Positions 38,995 through 47,557 of a stretch of DNA of 64,000 nt are shown in pieces. Each line of letters begins with the position of its first letter. Position 1 is the first letter of the stretch. The DNA lies in the NCBI RefSeq assembly GCF_014652815.1, contig NZ_BMZN01000001.1:624866-688865 (forward strand). The letters are read 5' to 3'. The notes beneath the pieces were generated by a model that had not been told where the DNA came from, made no database searches, and saw nothing but the letters and a program-made list of their open reading frames with translations. Source of the stretch: Alcaligenes pakistanensis (lineage in GTDB: Bacteria > Pseudomonadota > Gammaproteobacteria > Burkholderiales > Burkholderiaceae_B). The translations under genes and the position numbers were made by a program.

Positions 38995-39087
38995 TTACTT
39001 ATGTTTGCTGCAACCCGTCCTTTCCTCCACCAGCGGTATTGGAAAAGCATAAAAATAAAAGAAGAAAACAGGGGTTGCGAAAGTCAT
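38995..39087 (-). CDS. Phe/Tyr-rich leader peptide of aroG
   Basis: This is a 30-codon reading frame with AGGA eight bases before its ATG. The peptide begins MTFATPV and residues 8-15 read FFFYFYAF, so six of its first 15 residues are Phe and two are Tyr. It ends SKHK before a TAA. This is the same design as the pheA leader peptide of E. coli. Ribosome stalling at the Phe/Tyr codons would keep GCAACCC (39078-39072) from pairing with GGGTTGC (39016-39010), free the GCTGGTGG segment to form the antiterminator, and allow aroG transcription. When charged tRNA is plentiful the terminator forms. The regulatory model is inferred from pairing; the peptide itself is read directly. Confidence 0.85.
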   Translation of the reverse strand: MTFATPVFFFYFYAFPIPLVEERTGCSKHK

Positions 39088-39392
39088 GGGAAAAATCCTA
39101 ACACAGTTCCTAAGGTGCCGCCAAACAAAACCCGCAAGATTCATCCACAAAAACGCAGAACGACAAAACATTTATATCAATTACACCGTAAAAAACACCA
39201 ACAAACGAAATAATAATTTCGTTTAGCGTTTTTTATTAGCCCTTTTGTTTCGTGTTATCCAGAAAAACTACGATAAATCGTTTTGATCAGCGGCCTGTCT
39301 TATTTTTACATCTACATACAAACCTGATAGCAAGCCGCTTTGTCAAATGCGAAAGGGCCAGAACACAAGGCTCTGGCCCTTAGCCGCCTAAT
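39088..39392. other. Intergenic region between ybdD and the aroG leader
   Basis: About 300 AT-rich bases should hold the aroG promoter, which I could not fix. AAACGAAAT (39203-39211) and ATTTCGTTT (39216-39224) form a 9-bp inverted repeat with a four-base loop, operator-like in look. Near the ybdD end, AAGGGCCAGA (39353-39362) and TCTGGCCCTT (39372-39381) form a 10-bp hairpin that probably terminates the cstA-ybdD transcript, although its T-run is weak. Confidence 0.5.
39353..39381 (-). terminator. Probable terminator after ybdD
   Basis: A 10-bp perfect stem AAGGGCCAGA / TCTGGCCCTT has a nine-base loop and lies just past the ybdD stop. Only a weak T-rich flank follows on the minus strand. 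Confidence 0.6.
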
Positions 39393-39623
39393 TTAGCAAC
39401 ACGCTATGCGTCCCTTTCCACCATAACGAGCTTGTTGCCGTTCGCGGAAAAAAGCGGGGTATTCCATCGGTTCCTGATCGGGGTGATTCGCCCGCATATG
39501 AGCCAGATAGGTTTCGTAGTCCGGCACACCCACCATCAGGCGCAAGGTTGTGGCCAGATAGCGTCCCGTGCCCCGCCCTGCCTGGGCACTGCGCGCAATG
39601 GCTCCCGTGAATAATCCTTTCAT
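39393..39623 (-). CDS. YbdD/YjiX-family small protein (DUF466)
   Basis: This 76-residue protein of the YbdD/YjiX family is found almost always downstream of CstA-type pyruvate transporters. It has the family pattern VPDYETYLAHMRANHPDQEP followed by FFRERQQARYGGKG and two terminal cysteines (IACC). In E. coli YbdD and YjiX are needed for transport by CstA and BtsT. The start at 39623 lies one base after the cstA stop, and its AGGAGC ribosome site sits inside the end of cstA, so translation is probably coupled. Confidence 0.93.
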   Translation of the reverse strand: MKGLFTGAIARSAQAGRGTGRYLATTLRLMVGVPDYETYLAHMRANHPDQEPMEYPAFFRERQQARYGGKGRIACC

Positions 39624-39624
39624 A

Positions 39625-41712
39625 TCAAGCTCCTGAACTTGCCAGAGCCGGTAAAGGCTCGTAAGGGGTTTCCGCCGAATGCGGCACAGTGCTGCGACGC
39701 GCCTGCAACACGCAACGTATGCCAAAGAACACCATGCTCAAGACCACGAAGATGAACAGACCGCACAGGGTGGAATTCACATAATCGTTGAAGATCACCT
39801 GCTGCATCTGCTCCAGGGATTTGGCCGGTGCCATAACGGTTTGTTCCGCCAAGCCTTTTTGATAGACCTTAGCGTGGGCCAAAAAACCAATCTTGGGATC
39901 GGGGTGGAACATTTTCTGGAAGCCGGCAAACAGTGTGCAGATCAGCAACCAGATTGTTGGTACCACCGTGACCCACGCATAGCGGTCTTTCTTCATTTTG
40001 AAGAGCACCACCGTCCCCAGTACCAGGGCCACCGCCGCCAGCATCTGGTTGGCAATCCCAAACAACGGCCACAAGGTATTGATGCCGCCCAGAGGATCAA
40101 CCACCCCTTGGTACAGGAAGTAGCCCCACGCGGCCACGCACAAGGACGTCGCAATCAAGTTAGCGACCAAGGACTCTGTACGCCGTAAACCCGGCACAAA
40201 GGTTCCCATCAAGTCTTGCAGCATGAAGCGGCCTGCCCGCGTACCGGCATCAACCGCCGTCAGAATGAACAGGGCCTCGAACAGGATGGCGAAGTGATAC
40301 CAGAAGCTCATCATCGCTGGCCCGCCGATAACGTTATGCAAGATAAAGGCCATCCCCACCGCCAAAGTGGGCGCCCCACCGGCACGCGAGATAATGCTGT
40401 TCTCGCCTACGTCGCTGGCCATTTGGGTCAGGTCTGCCGGGGTGATCAGAAAGCCCCAGCTAGATACAACTTGGGCGGCCTGTTCCGGCGTAGTGCCGAT
40501 CAAGGCAGCCGGACTGTTCATGGCGTAGTAAATACCGGGCTCGATCACGCAAGCGGCTACCAAGGCCATGATGGCCACGAAGGATTCCATCAACATGCCG
40601 CCATAGCCGATATAGCGGGCCTGGGTTTCGTTTTCGATCATCTTGGGTGTCGTGCCCGAGGAAATCAAAGCGTGGAAGCCAGAGACCGCACCGCAAGCAA
40701 TGGTGATAAACAGGAAGGGGAACAAGCTGCCCGACCATACCGGGCCCGTGCCATCAATGAACTGGGTGGTGGCGGGCATTTTCAGTTCAGGAGCCACAAT
40801 CACAATCCCGATGGCCAGTCCGACAATCGTGCCGATTTTCAGGAAGGTAGACAGGTAGTCACGCGGCGCCAACAAAAGCCACACGGGCAAGACGGCTGCA
40901 ATAAAACCGTAGATGATCAACGCCCAGGTCAGCTCTTCGCCGTCCAGGGTGAAGAACGGCCCCCAGAAAGGGTGAGCCGCCACATTCTGACCATACGTAA
41001 TAGCCGCCAGCAAGCAGACCAGTCCAATAACCGAGACCTCGCCAATGCGGCCGGGCCGCAAAAAACGTAGATAAATCCCCATGAAAATAGCCAGCGGAAT
41101 CGTGGCTGCCACCGTAAAGGTTCCCCACGGCGAATTGATCAAGGCCTTGACCACGATCAGCGCCAGGACGGCCAGGATGATGACCATGATCATGAACGCG
41201 CCAAACAAGGCGATCACACCGGGAACGGTACCCAGCTCCGATTTGATCAGATCCCCCAGCGAGCGCCCATCGCGACGCATGGAGATGAACAGAACCGTGA
41301 AATCCTGCACCGCCCCCGCGAACACCACCCCGGCCAGAATCCAGAGCATGCCGGGCAAATAGCCCATTTGCGCCGCCAGCACAGGCCCAACTAATGGCCC
41401 TGCCCCAGCAATCGCGGCAAAGTGATGCCCAAAGAGCACGTGCTTATTAGTGGGAACATAGTCCAGACCGTCGTTATGACGCCAGGCAGGCGTCATGCGG
41501 GTGGCATCCAGCTCAAAGACCTTACGAGCAATAAAACGGCTGTAGTAACGGTACGCAATTAAATAGACGCAGACTGCGGCAACCACGATCCATAGCGCAT
41601 TGATACTCTCCCCCCGGCTCAGTGCCACTGTCCCCAGGGCAAACGCCCCCAGCACTGCAACCAACAACCAAATCAGATGCTGTTTTATAAAACCGCCCTC
41701 TTCTCTGCTCAT
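39625..41712 (-). CDS. cstA: CstA-family pyruvate transporter (carbon starvation protein A)
   Basis: This 695-residue inner-membrane protein has about 16-18 hydrophobic helices and CstA hallmarks: DYVPTNKHVLFGHHFAAIAGAGPLVGP (landmark GHHFAAIAGAGP), SGTTPKMI, and GTRAGRFMLQD near the second half. Family members CstA and BtsT import pyruvate and some peptides on carbon limitation. The ATG at 41712 follows GGAGG with four bases of spacing; an upstream in-frame ATG has no such site. ybdD follows after one base. A two-component system of the BtsS/YpdA type is not seen in the window, so regulation is unknown. Confidence 0.94.
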   Translation of the reverse strand: MSREEGGFIKQHLIWLLVAVLGAFALGTVALSRGESINALWIVVAAVCVYLIAYRYYSRFIARKVFELDATRMTPAWRHNDGLDYVPTNKHVLFGHHFAAIAGAGPLVGPVLAAQMGYLPGMLWILAGVVFAGAVQDFTVLFISMRRDGRSLGDLIKSELGTVPGVIALFGAFMIMVIILAVLALIVVKALINSPWGTFTVAATIPLAIFMGIYLRFLRPGRIGEVSVIGLVCLLAAITYGQNVAAHPFWGPFFTLDGEELTWALIIYGFIAAVLPVWLLLAPRDYLSTFLKIGTIVGLAIGIVIVAPELKMPATTQFIDGTGPVWSGSLFPFLFITIACGAVSGFHALISSGTTPKMIENETQARYIGYGGMLMESFVAIMALVAACVIEPGIYYAMNSPAALIGTTPEQAAQVVSSWGFLITPADLTQMASDVGENSIISRAGGAPTLAVGMAFILHNVIGGPAMMSFWYHFAILFEALFILTAVDAGTRAGRFMLQDLMGTFVPGLRRTESLVANLIATSLCVAAWGYFLYQGVVDPLGGINTLWPLFGIANQMLAAVALVLGTVVLFKMKKDRYAWVTVVPTIWLLICTLFAGFQKMFHPDPKIGFLAHAKVYQKGLAEQTVMAPAKSLEQMQQVIFNDYVNSTLCGLFIFVVLSMVFFGIRCVLQARRSTVPHSAETPYEPLPALASSGA

Positions 41713-42234
41713 AGAGCCTCCACGATTTTGCATTAAGTAAGCCTGTCACCATCTTTTTCTTCTGGCCGCACTTCTGATCTGAAGAAGCCGCCAACTGCCA
41801 GTACAAAGAGCCTGGCACCGCGTGGGGTGTCAGTCCTTGCTGGATCAGCACAGCGTGTTGGTGCTGTGCTTTTCCTTAACTGTCAGGGGGGTTGAGAGCC
41901 CGCCAAGGCGTGCTCTCCAAAAGGGTGTCGGCGCACCGTAAGGCGCGCCAAACTCATTCATGAATCGATCTGGGGTAGGCAGAAACCAGGCGCTTTTCTG
42001 GGGGCAAGCGCTCTTTAATCCTTGGGAGCATAGTAAAAACCCGCCTTCAAGGCACCACGCATTTTCCCTAAGCACAGATTCTTTTCTTATTTAGAAACTC
42101 TACCCACTCCCGCCGGCCGATAGTTTCTATACATTTAATTTGAGCACAAATGATTTTATGCGCTATGATTTCATAGCAAATCTTTCGTAAAACAAATCAT
42201 TCATAACGAAATGGTATAGGCGAGAAAAGGACTA
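41713..42234. other. Intergenic region between cstA and ehuB
   Basis: About 520 bases lie between divergent genes. A hairpin AGCACAGC (41847-41854) / GCTGTGCT (41863-41870), followed by TTTT on the plus strand, lies within the likely cstA leader or ends a small plus-strand RNA. The half near ehuB is AT-rich and carries the promoter and palindrome described separately. I see no gene. Confidence 0.5.
42140..42177 (+). promoter_or_regulatory. Candidate ehu promoter with overlapping palindrome
   Basis: TTGAGC (42140-42145) and TATGAT (42164-42169) stand 18 bases apart and look like a sigma-70 promoter. The exact palindrome GCTATGA-TT-TCATAGC (42162-42177) covers the -10 box, which suits a repressor site. 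It is ~60 bases before ehuB. A looser TTTCGT...ACGAAA dyad (42183-42211) follows. The regulator is not known. Confidence 0.55.
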
Positions 42235-43101
42235 ATGATGAAACTACAATCCAAGCCCCTCTGCGCGCTGGCCTTTGCCCTGCTGGGTACGATGGCCACC
42301 GCATCCAGCGTCCAAGCGGTCACACTGGAGCAAGTCAAAGAGCGCGGCGTCATTCGCGTCGCCGTTGCTAACGAAATTCCCTACGGATACATGGATATGT
42401 CCGGCAAAGCCCAAGGTGCCGGCCCTGAAGTGGCCCAGGCCATCATGGAGCGTTTGGGCGTCAAGAACATCAAATGGGAAACCGCCAACTTCGGTTCGCT
42501 GATCCCTGGCCTGCAAGCCAAGCGCTTTGATATGGTGGCGGCCGAGATGGCTATCCTGCCCCAACGCTGCAACACCGTGCTGTTCTCGGAGCCCAACAGC
42601 TCTTACGGCGAGGGTCTGCTGGTCGCCAAGGGCAACCCCAAGAACATTCACTCCTATGAAGACTTCGCCAAGACCGATCACACCATTGCCATCATGGCCG
42701 GTGCCGATCAGCTGGAAATGATGCAGGCTCTAGGCGTGCCTGATAACCGTATGATCACCATCTCCAACAACGCTGACGCCATCTCTACCGTCTCCACAGG
42801 CCGGGCAGATGCGTACGCGGCGACAGGCCAAACCGCCAGCGATCTGGCTTCCAAGGGCGGGGGCAAGGTGGAACTAGCTGCGCAGTTCAAGGACCCGATC
42901 ATCAACGGCAATCCCGTGCGTAGCTGGGGCGGTTTCACCTTCGCCAAAGAATCCGAGGACCTGCGCGATGCGGTCAATAAAGAACTGGCCGAGTTCAAGA
43001 AAACCGATGAATGGAAAGCCATCCTGAGCAAGCACGGCTTTACCGAAGAAGACGCTACCCATTCGTTTGAAAAGTCCACGGAACAGCTGTGTAAAGCCTG
43101 A
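42235..43101 (+). CDS. ehuB: Ectoine/hydroxyectoine ABC transporter, substrate-binding protein
   Basis: This is a 288-residue periplasmic binding protein of family 3. A signal peptide (cut near SSVQA) precedes VTLEQVKERGVIRVAVANEIPYGYMD, which matches EhuB where aromatic side chains cage the compatible solute. GLQAKRFDMVAAEMAILPQRC and GRADAYAATGQTASDLA are further family landmarks. It delivers ectoine or hydroxyectoine to the EhuCD channel. Two ATGs stand in tandem at 42235 and 42238 behind AAAGGA; the second has the better spacing. The gene opens a four-gene unit, and the ect biosynthesis genes nearby make the substrate assignment firm. Confidence 0.93.
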   Translation: MMKLQSKPLCALAFALLGTMATASSVQAVTLEQVKERGVIRVAVANEIPYGYMDMSGKAQGAGPEVAQAIMERLGVKNIKWETANFGSLIPGLQAKRFDMVAAEMAILPQRCNTVLFSEPNSSYGEGLLVAKGNPKNIHSYEDFAKTDHTIAIMAGADQLEMMQALGVPDNRMITISNNADAISTVSTGRADAYAATGQTASDLASKGGGKVELAAQFKDPIINGNPVRSWGGFTFAKESEDLRDAVNKELAEFKKTDEWKAILSKHGFTEEDATHSFEKSTEQLCKA

Positions 43102-43144
43102 TCCTTCACCTGATAGCGAGGCGGCCGCACTGGCCTGCGCGGCC

Positions 43145-43195
43145 CCGGACAAGGGCCTGCCAGGCACCCACAGTACACCGCCCGCCCTTGTCTGG
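43145..43195 (+). repeat. Intercistronic hairpin between ehuB and ehuC
   Basis: CCGGACAAGGGC (43145-43156) pairs with GCCCTTGTCTGG (43184-43195), 12 bp with one G-T pair. Such hairpins often protect the binding-protein message so that it is made in excess. The 3' arm touches the weak GGA ribosome site of ehuC and may lower its translation. Confidence 0.6.
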
Positions 43196-43203
43196 AACCT
43201 GAT

Positions 43204-43875
43204 ATGGATTGGTTAAGTTACAGCTCGGCCCTGATGGAAGGGGCCTGGGTCACGATACAGCTCACGTTTTACTCAACGATACTGGGTGCCATTGCCTCCT
43301 TTGCCTTGGGCATAGGCAGGCTCTCGCACTCCTTGGCCGTACGTTCGCTGTCCATCACCGTTATTGAAGTATTTCGTGGCACCTCTTTATTGGTACAGCT
43401 GTTCTGGCTGTACTTCGCCCTGCCGATTCTAGGTGAAGCGATTGGGGTGGACTTGCGCCTGGACCCGGTCGTGGCCGGCACGCTGGCCTTAGGTTTGAAT
43501 ATTGGCGCTTACGGTGCTGAGGTCGTGCGCGGTGCCATTCAGGCCGTTCCCCACTCCCAGTTGGAGGCCGCCAAGGCCCTGGACTTTACCGAGCGCCAAA
43601 CCTTGTGGCGTATCAGCCTGCCCCAGGCCATCCCTGAAATGATGCCCAGCTTTGGCAATCTGGCGGTGCAAAATCTGAAAGATACGGCCCTGGTCTCGTT
43701 GATCAGTCTGGGAGACCTGAGTTTTAGAGCGGAACAAATACGCAACTTCACCCAGGACAGCACCACCATCTACACCCTGCTCTTGCTCATGTACTTTGGC
43801 ATGGCACTGGTGTTGACAGTCCTGATGAAACTACTGGAACGCGCGACCGGCCGCTGGCGCGCGCAAAGGAGCTGA
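43204..43875 (+). CDS. ehuC: Ectoine/hydroxyectoine ABC transporter permease
   Basis: This 223-residue inner-membrane permease of the polar amino acid (HisMQ-like) type has about five helices. The EAA loop that docks on the ATPase is visible as QLEAAKALDFTERQTLWRISLPQA. ITVIEVFRGTSLLVQLFWLYFALP is the usual early landmark, seen as FRGTSLLVQLF. It pairs with EhuD. The ribosome site is weak and lies against the upstream hairpin. ehuD follows after two bases. Confidence 0.9.
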   Translation: MDWLSYSSALMEGAWVTIQLTFYSTILGAIASFALGIGRLSHSLAVRSLSITVIEVFRGTSLLVQLFWLYFALPILGEAIGVDLRLDPVVAGTLALGLNIGAYGAEVVRGAIQAVPHSQLEAAKALDFTERQTLWRISLPQAIPEMMPSFGNLAVQNLKDTALVSLISLGDLSFRAEQIRNFTQDSTTIYTLLLLMYFGMALVLTVLMKLLERATGRWRAQRS

Positions 43876-43877
43876 AC

Positions 43878-44570
43878 ATGCTGTTTGGTATTGAATGGGA
43901 CACCAGCAGCAACGGAGCATTTGCGCTGTCTATCCTGCCCATCTTGCTTAAAGGTTTGTGGGTAACGGTGCAGGCGGCAGTATTAGGCTTTGGCGTTGCC
44001 GCGATACTGGGCCTGGTCCTGGCGGGTCTGAAAAGCGTGCGCCTGCGCCTGATTTCCTGGCCTGCCTATGTGCTGACTGAATTCCTGCGAGACACCCCTT
44101 TGCTGGTGCAATTGTTTTTCCTGTATTACGTGCTGCCGGACTATGGCATTGTGCTGCCCGCCTTCCTGACTGGCGCGCTGGCGCTGGGTGTGCAGTACAG
44201 CGCGTACCTGTCTGAAGTTTACCGAGCCGGTCTGGAATCTGTCACACACGGCCAGACCGAAGCTGCCCGCGCACTGGATATTTCCCCGCTGCGCACCTTT
44301 ATGGTTATCACCCTGCCCCAGGCGATCCCACGCATCATTCCCGCCATGGGCAACTACCTGGTGTCCATCATGAAAGACGTGCCCGTGCTGTCGGTGGTAT
44401 CAGTGCTGGAAGTCTTGAATGTGGCCAAGATTATTGGTGACCGTACCTTTAACTACATCATTCCCCTGTCCATGGTCGGCGGCCTGTATCTGCTGCTGAC
44501 GCTATTGGCTTCGGCTGGGGTACGTACGCTGGACCGGCGTTTGCCCAAGCAAGGAATCCCCTTACGATGA
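43878..44570 (+). CDS. ehuD: Ectoine/hydroxyectoine ABC transporter permease
   Basis: This is the second permease subunit, 230 residues and about five helices. [19 protein letters not shown] and the EAA loop [23 protein letters not shown] identify the family. AAAGGAG lies just upstream of the ATG, inside the end of ehuC. The stop overlaps the ehuA start by four bases (ATGA), so the two are translationally coupled. Confidence 0.91.
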   Translation: MLFGIEWDTSSNGAFALSILPILLKGLWVTVQAAVLGFGVAAILGLVLAGLKSVRLRLISWPAYVLTEFLRDTPLLVQLFFLYYVLPDYGIVLPAFLTGALALGVQYSAYLSEVYRAGLESVTHGQTEAARALDISPLRTFMVITLPQAIPRIIPAMGNYLVSIMKDVPVLSVVSVLEVLNVAKIIGDRTFNYIIPLSMVGGLYLLLTLLASAGVRTLDRRLPKQGIPLR

Positions 44571-45349
44571 CTGACACAAAACCCATCATTCAATTTGATA
44601 ACGTCACCAAGAAATTTGGCGACGTCACCGTGCTGGATGCCTTGAACTTTCAGGTAGAGCCGGGTGAGAAAGTCACCATCATCGGCCCTTCTGGTTCCGG
44701 CAAATCCACCGTACTGCGTATTTTGATGACGCTGGAAACCATAGATGAGGGCGTCATCACCGTTGCCGGTAAACCCCTATGGCACGAATATAGTGATGAC
44801 AAGCTGGTGCCCGCCAGCCAGAACCATTTGCGCGAGATGCGTAAGGAAATGGGCATGGTGTTCCAGCAATTCAACCTGTTCCCGCACATGACCGTGATGC
44901 GCAACGTGACCGAAGCGCCTACGCATGTGCTGGGCCTGTCCAAAGAACAGGCGCGCGAACGGGCCACTAAATATCTGAATCTGGTGGGCCTGATCGAGCA
45001 TGCTGACAAATTCCCCAGCCAACTATCAGGCGGGCAGCAGCAACGGGTGGGCATTGCACGGGCGCTGGCGATGGAACCCAATATCTTGCTGTTTGATGAG
45101 CCTACCTCGGCACTGGACCCGGAGCTGGTAGGCGAAGTGCTGGGCGTCATTCAAAAGCTCAGCCAGGAGCAGGATCTGACTATTTTGCTGGTCACGCACG
45201 AGATGCAATTTGCCAAGGAAGTGTCGGATCGTGTCTGCTTTTTCGATAAAGGCGTCATCGTGGAATCCGGCCCACCAGAACAAGTATTCTGCAATCCGCA
45301 GGAAGCACGTACACAGGCCTTTTTAAGCAACTTCATTCAGGCGGCGTAA
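44567..45349 (+). CDS. ehuA: Ectoine/hydroxyectoine ABC transporter ATP-binding protein
   Basis: This 260-residue ATPase has Walker [10 protein letters not shown] (40-48), a Q-loop in [11 protein letters not shown], the signature LSGGQQQR, Walker [12 protein letters not shown] and the switch His in LLVTHEM. It powers import through EhuCD. It ends the ehuBCDA unit. The next gene (DUF2239) is on the opposite strand, 34 bases away. Confidence 0.93.
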   Translation: MTDTKPIIQFDNVTKKFGDVTVLDALNFQVEPGEKVTIIGPSGSGKSTVLRILMTLETIDEGVITVAGKPLWHEYSDDKLVPASQNHLREMRKEMGMVFQQFNLFPHMTVMRNVTEAPTHVLGLSKEQARERATKYLNLVGLIEHADKFPSQLSGGQQQRVGIARALAMEPNILLFDEPTSALDPELVGEVLGVIQKLSQEQDLTILLVTHEMQFAKEVSDRVCFFDKGVIVESGPPEQVFCNPQEARTQAFLSNFIQAA

Positions 45350-45383
45350 ACGGTACCGCCTGATGAAGGCTATGGGCAAACCG

Positions 45384-45977
45384 CTACGTTCCTGACAACA
45401 GCTTTAAGGCGTAGTCCCTTACATCTTCAGGCCAGGTATTTAGCAGCTCTTGAAAGTGCTCCAGCTTATTGGCAAACAAAGCCCGCATGGCCTCTTCAAA
45501 GCCTGGCAAATCCCCACCCATAGCCGTCATGAAGTTATAGGTTCTCTCTTGGGCCTGACGGCGTTGGTCTTTATCAGCACTGGCACGGCGTGCTTCTTCA
45601 ACCAGTTTGCGTAATGCAACTGAAGCACCGCCGGGTTGAGTGGCCAGCCAATCCCAATGGCGTGGCAGCAGGGTCACTTCACGCGGCACCACACCCAATT
45701 TGGGTCGACCACGCCCTCGTGGAGTGTCTGTTTCTACCTGTTCGGCTTCTGGCTCTGCTACATCCACCTGAGCATAGCGCTGCGCCAGCTCTTCATCTGT
45801 GCCCTGGGTGTTCACATCCACAAAACTCCCCGTCACATCATCAAAGATCAGAACGGGATCATTGAGCTTGCTCTCCAGCGCTTTCTTGACGGCCAGTACA
45901 TTGGCAAGCATGGGGCCGGATGCAATACAGCGGTGGCCCATAAAGCTGGTATAGGTGTTTGGATAAATCATTGTCAT
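45384..45977 (-). CDS. DUF2239 family protein
   Basis: This is a 197-residue cytosolic protein. It matches the DUF2239 pattern: an N-terminal MGHRCIASG with LANVLAVKKALE, VLIFDDVTGSFVDVNTQGT, a Gly/Arg/Pro linker (RGRGRPKLGV) that resembles an AT-hook, then LLPRHWDWLATQPGGASVALRKLVEEARR and a C-terminal LPGFEEAMRALFA block. The function of the family is not established. The AT-hook-like GRGRPK suggests DNA contact, which is my inference. Two ATGs (45977, 45971) are possible starts, neither with a good ribosome site. Its promoter region carries an exact operator-like repeat at 46013-46047. Confidence 0.82.
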   Translation of the reverse strand: MTMIYPNTYTSFMGHRCIASGPMLANVLAVKKALESKLNDPVLIFDDVTGSFVDVNTQGTDEELAQRYAQVDVAEPEAEQVETDTPRGRGRPKLGVVPREVTLLPRHWDWLATQPGGASVALRKLVEEARRASADKDQRRQAQERTYNFMTAMGGDLPGFEEAMRALFANKLEHFQELLNTWPEDVRDYALKLLSGT

Positions 45978-46012
45978 GGCGAAACCACGTTTTTAACTAG
46001 GAAGGCCCAATT

Positions 46013-46047
46013 ATTACCCGGGTAATATTAATTAATCAATATTACCC
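46013..46047. promoter_or_regulatory. Three-half-site operator upstream of the DUF2239 gene
   Basis: ATTACCCGGGTAAT (46013-46026) is an exact palindrome. The right half continues as GGGTAATATT (46020-46029), which pairs exactly with AATATTACCC (46038-46047) across eight AT bases. So the half-site ATTACCC occurs three times in 35 bases, 36-70 bases before the gene. It looks like a cooperative repressor or activator site. The binding protein is unknown. Confidence 0.6.
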
Positions 46048-46151
46048 GGATATAAATAAAACAAACGTTGTTAATTGGCTTTACTAACGGCCCGGTCCCT
46101 GGGCCGTTGCCACTTCCTGCCTTTACTCAACACCGCTACCACATAAAAAAG

Positions 46152-46179
46152 TGCCCCCTGAAACTCAATTCAGGGGGCA
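46152..46179 (-). terminator. Terminator of the ect operon
   Basis: TGCCCCCTGAA (46152-46162) pairs with TTCAGGGGGCA (46169-46179). The minus strand continues with six T, so it ends transcription after ectD. Confidence 0.9.
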
Positions 46180-46222
46180 TCTTATCCGGCCAAGTCCGCA
46201 CGTAAAGCGCAGACAGTCTTGC

Positions 46223-47146
46223 TTAGGACTCCAGCAACGGTCCGTTCAATGGCTTCAGAGCAGCGAACTGTCCCCGAGTGGCCACATGCGCAGGACGCGG
46301 AGTCAATCCCTGCTTGGGATCACCCACGCTATTTTCCACGCTGTTATAGACCGTGAACACATTGGCTCGTGGCCAAGGCGAGATATTGCTGGCCGAACCA
46401 TGCAAGGTATTGCAGTCAAAGAAGATCACCGAACCGGCCTTAGCGGTAATGGCTTCAATCCCCCCTTGATCCACCAGCAAGCGCAGGCTGATCGGATCGG
46501 GTACGCCATACTCCTGCTTGCGCAAGGATTCCTTGTAATGATCGTCCGGTGTTTGCCCCGTGCACGAAATGAACTGACGGTGCGAACCCGGAACCAGCAT
46601 CAAGGGCCCATTGCACACATTATTATCGGTGAGCAGCACCGAGCAGCTTAAGGCTCGCATCTGCGGCATGCCGTCTTCGATATGCCAGGTTTCAAAGTCC
46701 GAATGCCAATAAAACTCTTTGCCGGTAAAGCCCGGTTTCAGATTGGCACGGGACTGATGTACGTAGACATCCGAGCCCAGAATCTGACGGGCCACATCCA
46801 GCACACGTGGATCGCGCACCAGGCGGGCTATCAGCTCGCTTAGCTCATGCACCCGAAAGATCGAACGCACGGCCTGACTGCCTTTTTCCACCACGGCCTC
46901 TTCACGCGACAAAATGCCGGGATCAGAGCTCATGGCCTCTACATTACCCAGCAAAGCCTGCACTTCCTGCGCATTGAACAAATCGGGTAACAACAGAAAA
47001 CCGTTGCCCTCATAGTCTCGCAGCTGGGCTTTATTCAAAGGCTGACTACCTACCGGGTCCGGATACACCACCGGTTCCTGGCGGCTGACGATGGCCGCCG
47101 TTCGCTCTGTACGGGATGTGTACAGATCGCTCATGGTCACTGTCAT
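46223..47146 (-). CDS. ectD: Ectoine 5-hydroxylase
   Basis: EctD converts ectoine to 5-hydroxyectoine with O2, Fe(II) and 2-oxoglutarate. The 307-residue protein carries the family signature WHSDFETWHIEDGMP (147-161); H148, D150 and H249 are the expected iron ligands, and R260 probably binds 2-oxoglutarate. The start at 47146 follows AAGGAGG. It is the last gene of ectR-ectABCD, 18 bases after ectC, and ends before a strong terminator. The length matches the family norm of ~300 residues. Confidence 0.96.
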   Translation of the reverse strand: MTVTMSDLYTSRTERTAAIVSRQEPVVYPDPVGSQPLNKAQLRDYEGNGFLLLPDLFNAQEVQALLGNVEAMSSDPGILSREEAVVEKGSQAVRSIFRVHELSELIARLVRDPRVLDVARQILGSDVYVHQSRANLKPGFTGKEFYWHSDFETWHIEDGMPQMRALSCSVLLTDNNVCNGPLMLVPGSHRQFISCTGQTPDDHYKESLRKQEYGVPDPISLRLLVDQGGIEAITAKAGSVIFFDCNTLHGSASNISPWPRANVFTVYNSVENSVGDPKQGLTPRPAHVATRGQFAALKPLNGPLLES

Positions 47147-47164
47147 GATGACCTCCTTCCTTCT

Positions 47165-47557
47165 TTAGTCTTCCACGATGGCTGGGTAGACCCCTTTCTC
47201 ATCGTGAACTTCCTGACCAGTCAGGGGCGGATTGAACACACAAATCACCCGCAGCGGCTCTTTGCCACCGCGCAGATAGTGTTCATCGTGCTGATCCAGC
47301 GCATACACCACGCCTGGACCCAAATCGTATTTCTTGCCGTCGGCAACGGTTTCGATTTCACCATCGCCCTCAACGCACCACACCGCTTCCAGATGATTCT
47401 GATAGTGGATATGCGTCTCGGTGCCAGGAAAAATAACGGTTTCGTGAAAGGAAAAACCCATGCCGTCTTTCTTGAGCAAGACACGGCGACTCACCCAGGT
47501 GTCCGTGCGCACTTCGTCGCGGGTTCCAATCACATCTTGTACGTTCTTCACCAACAT
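47165..47557 (-). CDS. ectC: L-ectoine synthase
   Basis: EctC closes N-gamma-acetyl-diaminobutyrate into ectoine. The 130-residue cupin has [30 protein letters not shown] (landmarks [14 protein letters not shown]), with metal-binding residues of the cupin motif, and [11 protein letters not shown] near the second motif. The start at 47557 overlaps the ectB stop by one base (TAATG), and GGAGGAGC inside the end of ectB is its ribosome site. A longer in-frame form would add 19 unconserved residues. Confidence 0.96.
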   Translation of the reverse strand: MLVKNVQDVIGTRDEVRTDTWVSRRVLLKKDGMGFSFHETVIFPGTETHIHYQNHLEAVWCVEGDGEIETVADGKKYDLGPGVVYALDQHDEHYLRGGKEPLRVICVFNPPLTGQEVHDEKGVYPAIVED

